This document shows positions 53,573 to 63,871 of a DNA stretch of 64,000 nt, piece by piece (position 1 is the first letter of the stretch; each line of letters starts with the position of its first letter). A model generated the notes under the pieces. The model was not told the origin of the DNA. It made no database searches and worked only from the letters and a program-made list of their open reading frames with translations. The stretch lies in NCBI GenBank assembly GCA_031291645.1, contig JARLIQ010000061.1, positions 54,125-118,124 of the forward strand. Reading direction: 5' to 3'. Source of the stretch: Caulobacteraceae bacterium. GTDB taxonomy: Bacteria > Pseudomonadota > Alphaproteobacteria > Caulobacterales > Caulobacteraceae. Both the position numbers and the translations under genes were made by a program.

Positions 53573-55490
53573 AGCGCAGGTCCGGCGGCGCCGCCTGTTC
53601 GGCCAGCAGGGCGCGCGCCTCGTCCAGGGTCAGGATCTGCTGGCCTTCCGAGCCCAGGCGGCGCAGGGCCAGCTTGCCCTCCTCCGCCTCGCGCCGGCCG
53701 ACCACGGCGATGACCGGGACCTTGGCGAGCGAGTGTTCGCGGACCTTGTAGTTGATCTTCTCGTTGCGCAGGTCGGTCTCGACCCGAAGCCCCGCCTTGC
53801 GCAGCGCCGCCGCCGCCTTGACCGCATAGTCGTCGGCGTCCGAGGTGATGGTCGCCACCACCACCTGCACCGGCGCCAGCCACAGCGGGAAGGCGCCCGC
53901 GAAGTGCTCGATCAGGACGCCCAGGAACCGCTCCAGCGAACCCAGCACCGCGCGGTGCAGCATCACCGGCCGGTGCTTCTGGCCGTCCTCGCCGATGTAG
54001 CTGGCGTCCAGCCGCTCGGGCAGGACGTAGTCGAGTTGCAGGGTGCCGCACTGCCAGGTCCGCCCGATCGCGTCGCGCAGGTGGAACTCCAGCTTGGGCC
54101 CGTAGAAGGCGCCCTCGTTGGGCAGCTTTTCGACCGTCACGCCGGCGGCCAGGGCCGCCCGCTCGAGCTTGGCTTCGGCCACGTCCCAGACCGCGTCCGA
54201 GCCGAAACGCAGCTCAGGCCGCAGGGCCAGCTTGACCGAATCCAGCTCGACCTCGAGGTCGGCGTAGACCGAGGTCAGGAATTCGACGAAGGCCTTGGCC
54301 TCGACCTCGATCTGGTCCTCGGTGCAGAAGATGTGGGCGTCGTCCTGCGACAGGCCGCGCACCCGCATCACCCCGTGCAGCGAGCCGGAGCTTTCGTTCC
54401 TGTGCAGGCCGTCGAACTCGGCCATGCGGATCGGCAGCTCGCGGTAGGAGCGCTGGCCGTGGTTGAAAATCTGCACGTGGCCGGGGCAGTTCATCGGCTT
54501 GATCGCCAGGGTCTCGCCGTCGTCCGTCTCGCAGACGAACATGTTGGCGTGGAACTTGTCCCAGTGGCCCGAGCGCTCCCAGAGCGAGCGGTCCAGCACC
54601 TGCGGCGTCTTGACCTCGACATAGCCGCCCGCCTCCATCCGCCGACGGACGTAGTTCTGCAGCGTACGGAACAGGGTCCAGCCCTTGGGGTGCCAGAACA
54701 CCATGCCCCGGCCCTCTTCCTGGAAGTGGAAAAGGTCCATGGCCGCGCCGATCCGGCGGTGGTCGCGCTTCTCGGCCTCCTCGACACGCTTGAGGTAGGC
54801 CTCCAGGTCCGCCTCGGACGACCAGGCCGTGCCGTAGATGCGCTGCAGCTGGGCGTTGCGCTGGTCGCCGCGCCAGTAGGCGCCGGCCAGCTTGGTCAGC
54901 TTGAACGCCTTGCCGACGTGGCGCGTGGAGGGCAGGTGCGGCCCGCGGCAGAGGTCCTTCCAGGCGCCCTGGTGGTAGACCGTCACCGCCTCGCCGGCCG
55001 GGATGTCGCGGATGATCTCGGCCTTGTATTTCTCGCCGATGTTCTCGAAGTCGGCGATGGCCGCGTCGCGGTCGACCACCTCGCGCGTGATCGGCTCGTC
55101 GCGGTCGACGATCTGGCGCATCCGCGCCTCGATGGTCGCCAGGTCGTCAAGCGAGAAGGGCTCGTTGCGGGCGAAGTCGTAATAGAAGCCGTCCTCGACG
55201 TTCGGGCCGATGGTCACCTGGGTGCCGGGGAACAGCTCCTGCACCGCCTCGGCCAGCACGTGGGCCGTGTCGTGGCGGATCACCTCCAGCGCCTCGGGCG
55301 CCTCGCGGGTGACGATCTCGATCCGCCCGCCGTGCGGCAGGGGCCGGGCGAGGTCCAGCAGCGCGCCGTCGAGCTTGACCAGCAGGGCCTTCTTCTCGAG
55401 CGACTTGGAGATGGAGGCGGCGACGTCGCGGCCGGAACTACCGTCCGGGAATTCGCGATGGGAGCCGTCGGGGAAGATGAGGTCGATCAT
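53571..55490 (-). CDS. thrS: threonyl-tRNA synthetase
   Basis: The 639-residue class II synthetase has a TGS domain (1-60), an editing domain with [17 protein letters not shown] and [15 protein letters not shown], and a catalytic core with [39 protein letters not shown] (motif 2) and [18 protein letters not shown] (motif 3). A C-terminal anticodon-binding domain follows. It charges tRNA-Thr. Its ATG overlaps the yidD stop by 4 bases. Confidence 0.96.
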   Translation of the reverse strand: MIDLIFPDGSHREFPDGSSGRDVAASISKSLEKKALLVKLDGALLDLARPLPHGGRIEIVTREAPEALEVIRHDTAHVLAEAVQELFPGTQVTIGPNVEDGFYYDFARNEPFSLDDLATIEARMRQIVDRDEPITREVVDRDAAIADFENIGEKYKAEIIRDIPAGEAVTVYHQGAWKDLCRGPHLPSTRHVGKAFKLTKLAGAYWRGDQRNAQLQRIYGTAWSSEADLEAYLKRVEEAEKRDHRRIGAAMDLFHFQEEGRGMVFWHPKGWTLFRTLQNYVRRRMEAGGYVEVKTPQVLDRSLWERSGHWDKFHANMFVCETDDGETLAIKPMNCPGHVQIFNHGQRSYRELPIRMAEFDGLHRNESSGSLHGVMRVRGLSQDDAHIFCTEDQIEVEAKAFVEFLTSVYADLEVELDSVKLALRPELRFGSDAVWDVAEAKLERAALAAGVTVEKLPNEGAFYGPKLEFHLRDAIGRTWQCGTLQLDYVLPERLDASYIGEDGQKHRPVMLHRAVLGSLERFLGVLIEHFAGAFPLWLAPVQVVVATITSDADDYAVKAAAALRKAGLRVETDLRNEKINYKVREHSLAKVPVIAVVGRREAEEGKLALRRLGSEGQQILTLDEARALLAEQAAPPDLR

Positions 55491-55771
55491 GGGCCTTCAC
55501 ATATCCAGGTCCGCGCAGCGGGGCCGTCGGGGGTCCGATCGGCGTCCTTGCGCGGCGGAGGCGGGTCCCAGCCGGAACCGCCCCACGGATGACATCGGCA
55601 CAGCCTTCTGACGGCGAGCGCGCCGCCGCGCCAGGGGCCGTGGGTGATCAGGACCTCCGCCGCATAGTCCGAACAGGTCGGCATGAACCGGCATTGGCGC
55701 CCGATCAGGGGCGAGAGCGTCAGCTTGTAGGCGCGGTGGGCGCCCCTGACGGTTCGTTCGTAGAGGGTCAT
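55487..55771 (-). CDS. yidD: membrane protein insertion efficiency factor YidD
   Basis: The 94-residue protein has the family core [20 protein letters not shown] followed by [31 protein letters not shown], with the conserved Cys residues and an amphipathic N-terminal helix. It helps YidC-dependent membrane insertion. The ATG at 55771 has a weak site. It is coupled to thrS and follows the Fe-S scaffold gene after 58 bases. Confidence 0.92.
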   Translation of the reverse strand: MTLYERTVRGAHRAYKLTLSPLIGRQCRFMPTCSDYAAEVLITHGPWRGGALAVRRLCRCHPWGGSGWDPPPPRKDADRTPDGPAARTWICEGP

Positions 55772-55829
55772 GCCGGCGCGGTCGCGAACGAGGTATCGGG
55801 CCCGCTTATCGCCTCGCGACAGCGGCCGA

Positions 55830-56291
55830 TCAAGCCGCGCCGGCGCGGCTAGTTCGCTCCGTGGTCCGCTGCGCAGCCTGGCGGACAGCCTCGAGCGCCG
55901 CTTCGAACGCCAGAAGCGTCGAGGCGTGGCGGGCGGGATAGTCCTTGACTGGCGCCAGCACGGCGAGCTCCGCGAAACGACCCTCCGGCGGCGGGCCATC
56001 AGCCTTGAGCATAGCACGAAGGCCGTCGCGGGCCACCTCGATCTCGGAAAGGCTGGCGCCCATCACATGCTCGCCGAGCACCGCGGCGGCGGCCTGGCCG
56101 AGGGCGCAGGCGCGGACGTCCTGGGCGAAGTCGGCGACCTTGCCGTCCTTGACCACCACGTCGACGGTGATCTTCGAGCCGCACAGCTTGGAGACCTTCT
56201 CGGCGCTGGCGTCGGGCGCGGCCAGCCGGCCGGCGTGCGGCATGTTGGCCGCCAGCTTGAGGATCCTGGTCGAATAGAGGTCGTCGATCAT
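55830..56291 (-). CDS. IscU/NifU-like iron-sulfur cluster scaffold protein
   Basis: The 153-residue protein has the NifU_N-type fold beginning MIDDLYSTRILKLAANMPHA, with cysteines in SKLCGSKITV and RACALGQAAA, matching two of the three scaffold Cys positions. The third typical Cys is replaced in the region PVKDYPARHASTLLAF. It may therefore bind a cluster differently or have another role. It follows the SRPBCC gene by 5 bases. Confidence 0.82.
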   Translation of the reverse strand: MIDDLYSTRILKLAANMPHAGRLAAPDASAEKVSKLCGSKITVDVVVKDGKVADFAQDVRACALGQAAAAVLGEHVMGASLSEIEVARDGLRAMLKADGPPPEGRFAELAVLAPVKDYPARHASTLLAFEAALEAVRQAAQRTTERTSRAGAA

Positions 56292-56296
56292 GGGCT

Positions 56297-56758
56297 TTAG
56301 GTGGGGGCGCCGCCCGCCTCGCGCCAGCGGGCCTCGGCGCGGTCGCGCACCGCCTCGCCCAGGGCCGCGAAGCCGGCGCGCAGCGTCCGCCTCAAGTTGC
56401 GCGCGACGGTGGGGCCCAAGAGGCCGTCGAACACCTCGCCGTTGGAGAAGATGCAGCCGGTGTCGCTCATCTTCTCGATCTCAAGATAGCGGGTGGTGTC
56501 GACCAGGCCCAGCAGCAAGGACAGCTTCCAATGGATCGCCTCGTCGGGCGCCCAGTCGAGCACCCGGGGGCGGATGACGCTCGGCTTGCGGCCCGGCAGG
56601 GCCAGGGTCAGGGTCAGCGCCTCGCCGAAGCCGATCACGCCCTTGGCCTCCGGATAGAGGGGGTTCCACTCAGGCCAGGCCGAAAGGTCGGAGATGACCT
56701 CCCAGACGACGTGCGCCGGCGCCTTGATCCCGAGCCGGTGTTCGAGCTTCACCCTCAT
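56297..56758 (-). CDS. SRPBCC-domain protein
   Basis: The 153-residue START-like protein contains HVVWEVISDLSAWPEWNPLYPEAKG, the common opening of polyketide-cyclase/SRPBCC proteins, and NGEVFDGLLGPTVARNLRRT near the end. The family binds hydrophobic ligands in a deep pocket; no ligand can be named. Its ATG overlaps the cysS stop (ATGA). Confidence 0.85.
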   Translation of the reverse strand: MRVKLEHRLGIKAPAHVVWEVISDLSAWPEWNPLYPEAKGVIGFGEALTLTLALPGRKPSVIRPRVLDWAPDEAIHWKLSLLLGLVDTTRYLEIEKMSDTGCIFSNGEVFDGLLGPTVARNLRRTLRAGFAALGEAVRDRAEARWREAGGAPT

Positions 56759-58140
56759 GTGGTCTCCTTGAGCCGCCAGGTGGCGCCGTCCGGGCCGTCC
56801 ATGACAACGACGTTCAGGGCGTTGAGTTCGTCGCGGATCTCGTCGGCCGTCGCCCAGTCCTTGGCCTTGCGCGCCTCGAAGCGCGTCTTGAGCAGGCCCT
56901 CGACCTTGGCCTTCAGCGCCTCGTCGGCGCCGCCCTCGAACCAGGCGTCGGGATCGACCTGCAGGAAGCCCATCAGGGCGCCCGCGGCCAGCAGGGCCGA
57001 CTTGGCGGCGGCCCGCTCGGCCGCGTCGGTCGAGGTCTCCAGGGTCTTGGCCAGGGCGAACAACTCGGCGAAGGCGCGCGGGGTGTTCAGGTCGTCGCCC
57101 AGGGCCTCGAGGAAGGCCGCAGTCGGCTCGCCCCCGCCCGTCTCGAGGTCCGCGGCCCGGCGCAGCGCGCCGTAGAGCCGGTCGAGCGAGCGCTGGGCCT
57201 GGGCCAGCAGGTCGCCCGTCCAGTCCAGCGGCTGGCGGTAGTGGCCGGACAGGAGGGCCCAGCGGACCACCTCGCCCGGGACCTTCTTCACCAGGTCGTG
57301 GGCCAGGACGACGTTGCCCAGGCTCTTGGACATCTTCTCCTCGCCGAAGGTGAGGAAGCCGTTGTGCAGCCAGTAGTTGGCGTAGCTGGTCGCGTGGTCG
57401 GCGCACAGGCCCTGGGCGCGCTCGTTCTCGTGGTGCGGGAAGACCAGGTCGATGCCGCCGCCGTGGATGTCGATCGGCAGGCCCAGCGTCTGCTCGATCA
57501 TGGCCGAGCACTCGATATGCCAGCCCGGCCGCCCGGGTCCCCAGGGCGAGGGCCATTCCGGCTCGCCGGGCTTGGACGGCTTCCAGAGCACGAAGTCGGC
57601 CGGATGGCGCTTGTAGGGGGCGACGTCGACCCGGGCGCCGGCGATCATGTCGTCCATCGACCGGCCCGAGAGCCCGCCGTAGTCGGCGTAGGCCTGGGTG
57701 TCGAACAGGACATGGCCCTCGGCGGCGTAGGCGGCGTTGTTGCCCACCAGCCGGCCGATCATGGCCACGATGGCGTCGATGGTCTCGGTCGCCCGGGGCT
57801 CGAACGTCGGCCGCAGGGCGCCCAGCGCCGCCGAATCGGCATGGTAGGCGTCGAGGTAGCGGCCGGTGATCACGCTGATCGGCACCCCCTCCTGGGCGGC
57901 CTTGGCGTTGATCTTGTCGTCCACGTCCGTGACGTTGGCCGCATAGACCACCGCGTCGGCCCCGTAGATGTGGCGCAGCACGCGGAAGAGGAGGTCGAAT
58001 ACCACCACCGGCCGGAAGTTGCCGATGTGGGCGTAGTTGTAGACCGTCGGGCCGCAGACATACATCGTCACCCGGCCGGGATCGATCGGGACGAAGGGGC
58101 GTTTGTCGCCCGTCAGCGTGTCGTGCAGCATAAGATTCAT
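56755..58140 (-). CDS. cysS: cysteinyl-tRNA synthetase
   Basis: The protein has 461 residues. Its class I motifs are MYVCGPTVYNYAHIGNFRP (HIGH and zinc Cys), WHIECSAM, HGGGIDLVFPHHENE and the KMSKS loop EEKMSKSLGN. It charges tRNA-Cys. The ATG at 58140 is chosen by family length; an ATG at 58131 is also possible. It is divergent from folE across about 180 bases. Confidence 0.95.
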   Translation of the reverse strand: MNLMLHDTLTGDKRPFVPIDPGRVTMYVCGPTVYNYAHIGNFRPVVVFDLLFRVLRHIYGADAVVYAANVTDVDDKINAKAAQEGVPISVITGRYLDAYHADSAALGALRPTFEPRATETIDAIVAMIGRLVGNNAAYAAEGHVLFDTQAYADYGGLSGRSMDDMIAGARVDVAPYKRHPADFVLWKPSKPGEPEWPSPWGPGRPGWHIECSAMIEQTLGLPIDIHGGGIDLVFPHHENERAQGLCADHATSYANYWLHNGFLTFGEEKMSKSLGNVVLAHDLVKKVPGEVVRWALLSGHYRQPLDWTGDLLAQAQRSLDRLYGALRRAADLETGGGEPTAAFLEALGDDLNTPRAFAELFALAKTLETSTDAAERAAAKSALLAAGALMGFLQVDPDAWFEGGADEALKAKVEGLLKTRFEARKAKDWATADEIRDELNALNVVVMDGPDGATWRLKETT

Positions 58141-58324
58141 TGCGGATGACGCCGTGGTAACGGTTGTCGGGACAAGGGTTGCTCCCATATAGCTTTAGGT
58201 CGGTCGGGTGGCCATGGGGCGGCGAGAACGCCACCAGCGGCGACGTCCGGCGGTGTGAAAGGGTGGCACGCGTCATTCCGGGACCCTCGTCCCGGCGCAA
58301 CTCAGCCCTGGGAACTTCAAGACC

Positions 58325-58957
58325 ATGGATGCTCTGGCTAGGGACCGACAGCTCATCGGGAAGGGCGAGCTTGACCTGAATCCGACCGCCCGGCCGTCGC
58401 GCGAAGAGGCGATGGAAGCGGTCCGCACCCTGATCGCGTGGGCGGGCGACGACCCCCGCCGCGAAGGCCTGCTCGACACGCCCCAGCGCGTGGTCGACGC
58501 CTATGGCGAATGGTTCGACGGCTATGGCGCCGACTCCGACAAGGAGCTGTCGCGCGTGTTCGAGGACGTGCAGGGCTATGACGACATCGTCATGCTGCGC
58601 GACATCGAGGTCGAGAGCCACTGCGAGCACCACATGGCGCCCTTCCTGGGCAAGGCCTATGTCGCCTACATGCCGACGGACCGGGTGGTGGGCCTGTCGA
58701 AGCTGGCGCGGGTGGTCGAGATCTTCTCCCGCCGCCTGCAGACCCAGGAAACCCTGACCCAGCAGATCGTCGATGCGATCACCGATGGGCTGAAGCCCGC
58801 CGGGGTCGCGGTGCTGATCGACGCCGAGCACCAGTGCATGACCACGCGCGGCGTGCGCCACCGGCACGTCTCGACCATCACCACCCGCTTCACCGGCGTG
58901 TTCAAGACCGACCCGGCGCTGCAGGAGCGGTTCCTGAACTTCTGCAACAGGAAATAG
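58325..58957 (+). CDS. folE: GTP cyclohydrolase I
   Basis: The 210-residue protein converts GTP to dihydroneopterin triphosphate, the first step of folate synthesis. It has [10 protein letters not shown], the zinc/active-site segment [42 protein letters not shown] and the second zinc Cys in [13 protein letters not shown]. It is followed after 35 bases by hisI in the same direction. Confidence 0.95.
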   Translation: MDALARDRQLIGKGELDLNPTARPSREEAMEAVRTLIAWAGDDPRREGLLDTPQRVVDAYGEWFDGYGADSDKELSRVFEDVQGYDDIVMLRDIEVESHCEHHMAPFLGKAYVAYMPTDRVVGLSKLARVVEIFSRRLQTQETLTQQIVDAITDGLKPAGVAVLIDAEHQCMTTRGVRHRHVSTITTRFTGVFKTDPALQERFLNFCNRK

Positions 58958-58992
58958 CCGCGGCGCCCCGCGGGGCCCGGAGGATGCCGACC

Positions 58993-59409
58993 ATGTTCAA
59001 TCCCTTCCCCGCGCCGGGACCGGCGATCGAACTGGAGCGCGGCGCTCGGCTGACCCCCAGGTTCGACGCGGCGGGCCTGGTGGCCGCCATCGCCGTCCAC
59101 GCCGACACCGGCGAGGTGCTGATGCTGGCCTGGATGAACGCGGAGGCCCTGCGGCTGACGCTGGAGACGCGCGAGGCCCACTACTTCAGCCGCGCGCGCC
59201 AGGCGCTGTGGAAGAAGGGCGAGACCAGCGGCCAGATCCAGACGGTGGCCGAGGTCCGGGTCGACTGCGACCAGGACGCGGTGCTGCTCAAGGTGCGGCC
59301 CCAGGGCGACGGCGGCGCCTGCCACGTCGGTTACCGCTCGTGCTTCTACCGGGTGGTCGAGGACGGCGGGCTGGCGCTCGCCCCCGATGCGGAGCTGTGC
59401 GGAGCCTGA
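58993..59409 (+). CDS. hisI: phosphoribosyl-AMP cyclohydrolase
   Basis: The 138-residue protein opens the adenine ring of phosphoribosyl-AMP in histidine synthesis. It shows [41 protein letters not shown], and the metal ligands in [13 protein letters not shown] and [14 protein letters not shown]. The ATG at 58993 is preferred over 58984 because GGAGG then stands at a normal distance. The hisE-type partner is not in the window. Confidence 0.94.
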   Translation: MFNPFPAPGPAIELERGARLTPRFDAAGLVAAIAVHADTGEVLMLAWMNAEALRLTLETREAHYFSRARQALWKKGETSGQIQTVAEVRVDCDQDAVLLKVRPQGDGGACHVGYRSCFYRVVEDGGLALAPDAELCGA

Positions 59410-60428
59410 GCGACGCGCCCGACCTTCCGGACGAGGACGAAGCCCCGCTCGGCGAGGACCGCCGCATCGTGCTGTCCGCCGACGAGGCCGTCGGCAGGCT
59501 GGACAAGGCGCTGGCTGGGGCGCTCGCCGGGGCGCTGGCGAACGTCTCCCGCGCGCGGCTGCAGGCGCTGATCGCCGAGGGCGCGCTCAGCCGCGACGGC
59601 GCGGTGGTCGCCGACGGCTCGTCCAGGGCGATCGCCGGCGAATACGTGCTGCGCATCCCGCCGCCCGCGCCGGCCGAGCCGCTGCCGGAGGCGATCCCGC
59701 TCACCGTCCTGTTCGAGGACGCCCACCTGATCGTGGTCGACAAGCCCGCCGGCATGGCGGCCCACCCTGCGCCCGGCAGCGAGACCGGCACCCTGGTCAA
59801 CGCCCTGCTGGCGCATTGCGGATCGAGCCTGGCCGGCGTCGGCGGGGTCGCGCGGCCGGGCATCGTCCACCGGCTGGACAAGGACACCTCGGGCGTGATG
59901 GTCGCGGCCAAGACCGACGCGGCCCACGCCGGGCTCTCGGCCCTGTTCGCCGCCCACGACATCGAGCGGGTCTACGTCGCCCTGACCCGCGGCGCGCCGG
60001 AGCCGGGGCGCGGGACCATCGCCACCCGCATCGGCCGCTCGCAGCACGACCGCAAGAAGATGGCGGTGCTGCGCTCGGGCGGCCGCGAGGCGGTCACCCA
60101 CTACGCGGTCGAGGCGAGGTTCGGCCCGGCCGAAAAGCCGCTGGCCGCGCGGGTGGCCTGCACGCTCGAAACCGGCCGGACCCACCAGATCCGCGTCCAC
60201 CTGGCCTCCAAGGGCGCGCCTGTGCTGGGCGATCCCCTGTACGGCTCGGGCCCGCCGGCCGCCCCGGTGCGCGCGGCGATCGCCGAGGCCGGCCTTGCGC
60301 GCCAGGCGCTGCACGCCGCGGTGCTGGGCTTCCGCCATCCCGTCACCGGCGCTATGCTGCGGTTTGAAAGCCCCCTGCCCGCCGACATGCAGGCCTTGGC
60401 GGACCAGCTGAAACAAATGAATACCTGA
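59397..60428 (+). CDS. RluA-family 23S rRNA pseudouridine synthase
   Basis: About 343 residues. An S4 RNA-binding domain ([13 protein letters not shown]...[14 protein letters not shown]) is followed by the synthase domain, with [19 protein letters not shown], the catalytic Asp in [20 protein letters not shown], and [25 protein letters not shown]. The domain order fits RluD/RluC, which modify 23S rRNA. The proposed GTG start at 59397 overlaps the end of hisI by 13 bases and is not certain. Confidence 0.88.
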   Translation: MRSLSDAPDLPDEDEAPLGEDRRIVLSADEAVGRLDKALAGALAGALANVSRARLQALIAEGALSRDGAVVADGSSRAIAGEYVLRIPPPAPAEPLPEAIPLTVLFEDAHLIVVDKPAGMAAHPAPGSETGTLVNALLAHCGSSLAGVGGVARPGIVHRLDKDTSGVMVAAKTDAAHAGLSALFAAHDIERVYVALTRGAPEPGRGTIATRIGRSQHDRKKMAVLRSGGREAVTHYAVEARFGPAEKPLAARVACTLETGRTHQIRVHLASKGAPVLGDPLYGSGPPAAPVRAAIAEAGLARQALHAAVLGFRHPVTGAMLRFESPLPADMQALADQLKQMNT

Positions 60429-60446
60429 GTTGAAGGGTCGGTCATC

Positions 60447-60471
60447 ATTTAAGGCTGCCGTGGCCTTAAAT
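60447..60471. repeat. inverted repeat in the rluA-rpoH gap
   Basis: Perfect 9-base arms ATTTAAGGC and GCCTTAAAT are separated by 7 bases. The right arm overlaps the -35-like hexamer of the putative rpoH promoter, so it may be an operator. A terminator for the upstream gene is the alternative, but there is no T-run. Confidence 0.7.
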
Positions 60472-60493
60472 TCCGCGCAACCGATCCCTATCT
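60465..60493 (+). promoter_or_regulatory. putative sigma-32-type promoter of rpoH
   Basis: CTTAAA (60465-60470) and CCCTATCT (60486-60493) are 15 bases apart. They resemble the heat-shock promoter pattern CTTGAA and CCCCATNT at normal spacing. They lie 70 bases before the rpoH start. Autoregulation of rpoH from a sigma-32 promoter is known in Caulobacter; its presence here is inferred from this match only. Confidence 0.4.
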
Positions 60494-60562
60494 AGAGCCT
60501 TTAGAAGGGGGCGGAGGCGCACTGCGGCGCCGGATCGCTTCTCCTGTCGTGGGGACCTTGAT

Positions 60563-61453
60563 ATGGCAGCAGCTAGTGCGCTCGCCGTTATGTCGCCTGA
60601 GGGCGGCCTTTCGCGTTACCTGACCGAAATCCGTAAGTTTCCGATGCTCAGCAAGGACGAAGAGTTCATGCTGGCCAAGCGTTGGCGCGAGCACAGCGAT
60701 CCCGACGCCGCGCACAAGCTCGTCACCTCCCACCTGCGCCTCGTGGCCAAGATCGCCATGGGCTACCGCGGCTACGGCCTGCCGATCGGCGAGGTGATCT
60801 CCGAAGGCAACGTCGGCCTGATGCAGGCCGTCAAGAAGTTCGAGCCGGACAAGGGCTTCCGCCTTGCGACCTACGCCATGTGGTGGATCCGGGCCTCGAT
60901 CCAGGAATACATCCTGCGGTCCTGGTCGCTGGTGAAGATGGGCACGACCGCGGCGCAGAAGAAGCTGTTCTTCAACCTGCGCAAGGCCAAGAGCGAGATC
61001 AGCGCCTTCGAGGAAGGCGACCTGCGTCCCGAACAGGTCAGCCACATCGCCACCCGCCTGGGCGTGCTGGACGAGGAAGTCATCTCGATGAACCGGCGCC
61101 TGTCGGGCCCGGACAGTTCGCTGAACGCGCCGCTGCGCTCGGACGGCGAGTCCGAATGGCAGGACTGGCTGGCCGACGACAACGCCGTCAGCCAGGAAAC
61201 CCAGCTGGCCGAGGACGAGGAAAAGTCGATCCGGATGTCGCTGCTCAACGAGGCGATGACCGAACTGACCGACCGCGAGCGCCACATCCTGACCGAACGG
61301 CGGCTGAAGGACGACCCGACCACCCTGGAAGAACTCGCCTCGCAATACGGCGTCAGCCGCGAGCGGGTCCGCCAGATCGAGGTCCGCGCGTTCGAAAAGC
61401 TGCAGAAGGCCATGCGCGCCGCCGCCGAAGAGCGGAACCTCAACGCGGCCTGA
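60563..61453 (+). CDS. rpoH: heat-shock sigma factor RpoH (sigma-32)
   Basis: This is a 296-residue sigma-70-family protein. Region 2 is YGLPIGEVISEGNVGLMQAV and KGFRLATYAMWWIRASIQEYI, and the diagnostic RpoH box is QKKLFFNLRKAK. Region 4 is LTDRERHILTERRLKDDPTT with the helix-turn-helix YGVSRERVRQIEVRAFEKLQ. It directs transcription of chaperone and protease genes. It stands as a single transcription unit; the next gene is convergent. Confidence 0.96.
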   Translation: MAAASALAVMSPEGGLSRYLTEIRKFPMLSKDEEFMLAKRWREHSDPDAAHKLVTSHLRLVAKIAMGYRGYGLPIGEVISEGNVGLMQAVKKFEPDKGFRLATYAMWWIRASIQEYILRSWSLVKMGTTAAQKKLFFNLRKAKSEISAFEEGDLRPEQVSHIATRLGVLDEEVISMNRRLSGPDSSLNAPLRSDGESEWQDWLADDNAVSQETQLAEDEEKSIRMSLLNEAMTELTDRERHILTERRLKDDPTTLEELASQYGVSRERVRQIEVRAFEKLQKAMRAAAEERNLNAA

Positions 61454-61501
61454 GGCGCGATGTTGAGACCTGGTGGCCTTCTCCCAGGCGGGAGGAGGCC
61501 G

Positions 61502-62317
61502 CTAAGCCACCGCGGCCGCTCGGTCCTCGTCGGCGGGCATGAAGCCCCAGAGGCTGGCCGAGCTGGCTTCGACGTCCGAGCGTGACAGCACCCCGCTCTC
61601 GGCCGCCGCCGCCAGGCAGCGGCCGAACACGGCGGTCGCCGCGCTTAGCTTGGGGTCCTTGATCGAGGCCGCCACCGTCCGAAGCTCGCCGTTCTGGGCC
61701 TGCATCGAGCGCAGGGCCTGGGCGGGATCGCTCTCGATCGCCTTGATCGCCGACTTCAGGATGATCAGCGCCTGGCGGATGCGCGCGGCGTCGGCCATCG
61801 CCGGATGGTCGCTCTGGCGCTTGCGCGGGCCCTGGTAGTCGCCGGAATTGAACCGCCGACGGTCGGGGCCGATGTAGTTGATCGCCTCGATCCAGTCGCG
61901 CGAGCGCAGGCACACCGCCTCCAGGCGGCGGACCAGGTCCTTGGTGGTGAACGGCTTGCGCAGGAACTCGTGCACCCCGGCGTTGCGCGAGGCGACGATG
62001 GCCGCGGCCGTGGCCTCGGTGGTCACCACGATCACCGGCGTCTGGCGGCACGACAGGGTGCTGCGGCGCAGGGTGCGCACCAGGTTCAGCCCGTCGAGGT
62101 CCCTGCCGGTCAGCTCAGTGAAGATCACCTGGGGCTCGAAATTCTTGCAGGCCGCCATGGCCGCCGCGGCGGTCGGCTCGGCGTAGACGTGCTTGGCGCC
62201 GACGCCCTTGAGCAGCTCGCCCAGGAGGCGCGCGCCGGCGTGCGAACCGTCGACCACCAGCACCCGCTGGAGGAAGGGCGCCAGCTGGCGCGCCAGTTTT
62301 TCCTCGCCGAAGATCAT
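61502..62317 (-). CDS. receiver-domain-like protein lacking the phospho-acceptor Asp
   Basis: The 271-residue protein starts at the ATG at 62317. An N-terminal CheY-like fold (about 17-135) has VLVVDGSHAG, the switch Thr in VIVVTTEAT (Thr100) and the invariant Lys in FLRKPFTTKDL (Lys121). At the phosphorylation position the sequence is VIFTELTGRDLDG, so Glu68 replaces the Asp. After a basic stretch, a C-terminal helical region (about 165-255) of unknown family follows. It is probably a phosphorylation-independent signalling adaptor. It is upstream of nothing in an operon and faces rpoH. Confidence 0.82.
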   Translation of the reverse strand: MIFGEEKLARQLAPFLQRVLVVDGSHAGARLLGELLKGVGAKHVYAEPTAAAAMAACKNFEPQVIFTELTGRDLDGLNLVRTLRRSTLSCRQTPVIVVTTEATAAAIVASRNAGVHEFLRKPFTTKDLVRRLEAVCLRSRDWIEAINYIGPDRRRFNSGDYQGPRKRQSDHPAMADAARIRQALIILKSAIKAIESDPAQALRSMQAQNGELRTVAASIKDPKLSAATAVFGRCLAAAAESGVLSRSDVEASSASLWGFMPADEDRAAAVA

Positions 62318-62381
62318 CGCGCCCCAACCACCCCTGCGGCCTTGTGCCACGGCGGCGGTAAACATCGGCTTGACGGCGGGC

Positions 62382-63668
62382 TCAGCCCTGGAAGGGATCC
62401 TGCATCAGGATGGTGTCGTCCCGCTGGGGGCTGGTCGAGAGCAGGGCGACCGGCGCGCCGATCAGCTCCTCGATGCGCCGGACGTATTTGACGGCATTGG
62501 CCGGCAGGTCCTTCCAGCTGCGCGCGCCGTGGGTGGTCTCGCTCCAGCCCTCGATGGTCTCGTAGATCGGCTCGGCGGCGGCCTGGTCCCTCATGCCCGA
62601 GGGCAGGTAGTCGACCGTGCGCTCGCCGATCCGGTAGCCGACGCAGACCTTGAGTTCCTCCAGGCCGTCCAGCACGTCCAGCTTGGTCAGGGCGATGCCG
62701 TAGATGCCGTTGATCGCGATGGTCTGGCGCACCAGCACCGCGTCGAACCAGCCGCAGCGACGCTGGCGGCCGGTGTTGACCCCGACTTCCTTGCCGACGG
62801 TCGACAGGTGGCGGCCGATCTCGTCGTGGAGCTCGGTGGGGAACGGCCCCTCGCCCACGCGGGTGGTGTAGGCCTTGACGATGCCCAGCACATAGCCGAC
62901 CGAGCGCGGCCCCAGGCCCGAGCCCGCCGCCGCCTGGCCGGCCATGGTGTTGGACGAGGTGACGAACGGATAGGTGCCGTGGTCGACGTCCAGCAGCGCG
63001 CCCTGGGCGCCCTCGAACAGGATCCGCTTGCCCTCGCGCGCCTTGGCGTCCAGCAGCCGCCAGGCCGGCTGGGCGTAGACCAGCACCTTGGGCGCGACCT
63101 CGACCAGGGCGGCCAGCAGGGCGTCGGGATCGGCGTCGGGCAGGCCCAGGCCCCGGCGCAGGGCGTTGTGGTGGGTCAGCAGCCGGTCGATCTTGGCCTT
63201 CAGCGCGTCCGGGTCGGCCAGGTCGGCGACGCGGATCGCCCGGCGGCCGACCTTGTCCTCGTAGGCCGGGCCGATGCCGCGGCCGGTGGTGCCGATCTTC
63301 TGGCTGGACTGGGCCTCGCGCGCCTTGTCCAGGTCGCCGTGGATGGGAAGGATCAGGGCCGCGTTGTCAGCCAGGATCAGCAGGTCGGGGGTGATCGTGA
63401 TGCCCTGCGCCTCGATGCGCTCGATCTCGGCCAGCAGGGCCCAGGGGTCGACCACGACGCCGTTGCCGATCACCGACGGCTTGCCCTGGACCACGCCGGA
63501 GGGCAGCAGGGCCAGCTTGTAGGTCTGGTTGCCGACCACCAGGGTGTGGCCGGCGTTGTGACCGCCCTGGAAGCGCACGACGACGTCCGCCCGGTTGGAC
63601 AGCCAGTCGACGATCTTGCCCTTGCCTTCATCGCCCCACTGGGCGCCGACGACGGTGACGTTGGCCAT
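62382..63668 (-). CDS. purA: adenylosuccinate synthetase
   Basis: The 428-residue GTP-dependent enzyme makes adenylosuccinate from IMP and aspartate. It has [19 protein letters not shown] (P-loop and catalytic Asp), GGHNAGHTL (catalytic His), [13 protein letters not shown], and the late [16 protein letters not shown] segment. Gene length and motifs are normal. About 200 bases without a feature I can name separate it from the transposase remnant at the edge. Confidence 0.96.
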   Translation of the reverse strand: MANVTVVGAQWGDEGKGKIVDWLSNRADVVVRFQGGHNAGHTLVVGNQTYKLALLPSGVVQGKPSVIGNGVVVDPWALLAEIERIEAQGITITPDLLILADNAALILPIHGDLDKAREAQSSQKIGTTGRGIGPAYEDKVGRRAIRVADLADPDALKAKIDRLLTHHNALRRGLGLPDADPDALLAALVEVAPKVLVYAQPAWRLLDAKAREGKRILFEGAQGALLDVDHGTYPFVTSSNTMAGQAAAGSGLGPRSVGYVLGIVKAYTTRVGEGPFPTELHDEIGRHLSTVGKEVGVNTGRQRRCGWFDAVLVRQTIAINGIYGIALTKLDVLDGLEELKVCVGYRIGERTVDYLPSGMRDQAAAEPIYETIEGWSETTHGARSWKDLPANAVKYVRRIEELIGAPVALLSTSPQRDDTILMQDPFQG

Positions 63669-63871
63669 CAGATAGCCCTCCGCGCCTGCCCGCGGCGTCC
63701 AGCCGCCCTTCGACAGGACTCGGCGGCGGACGTTGCATCTGTTTGTTGATCACGCGTCGGCGCGGGCGAGGCCCAGGCGGTATCGACGGGTGTCGCCTTC
63801 CTAGACAGGAGTAGAGGGCGGGCGTCAAGGCCGTGCGCAAAGGCTTTCCCCTCCCCGCAGGGCTACCGGAT

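Noticed and set aside
60429..60562. CIRCE operator before rpoH
   Set aside because: The palindrome found is ATTTAAGGC/GCCTTAAAT, not TTAGCACTC-N9-GAGTGCTAA.
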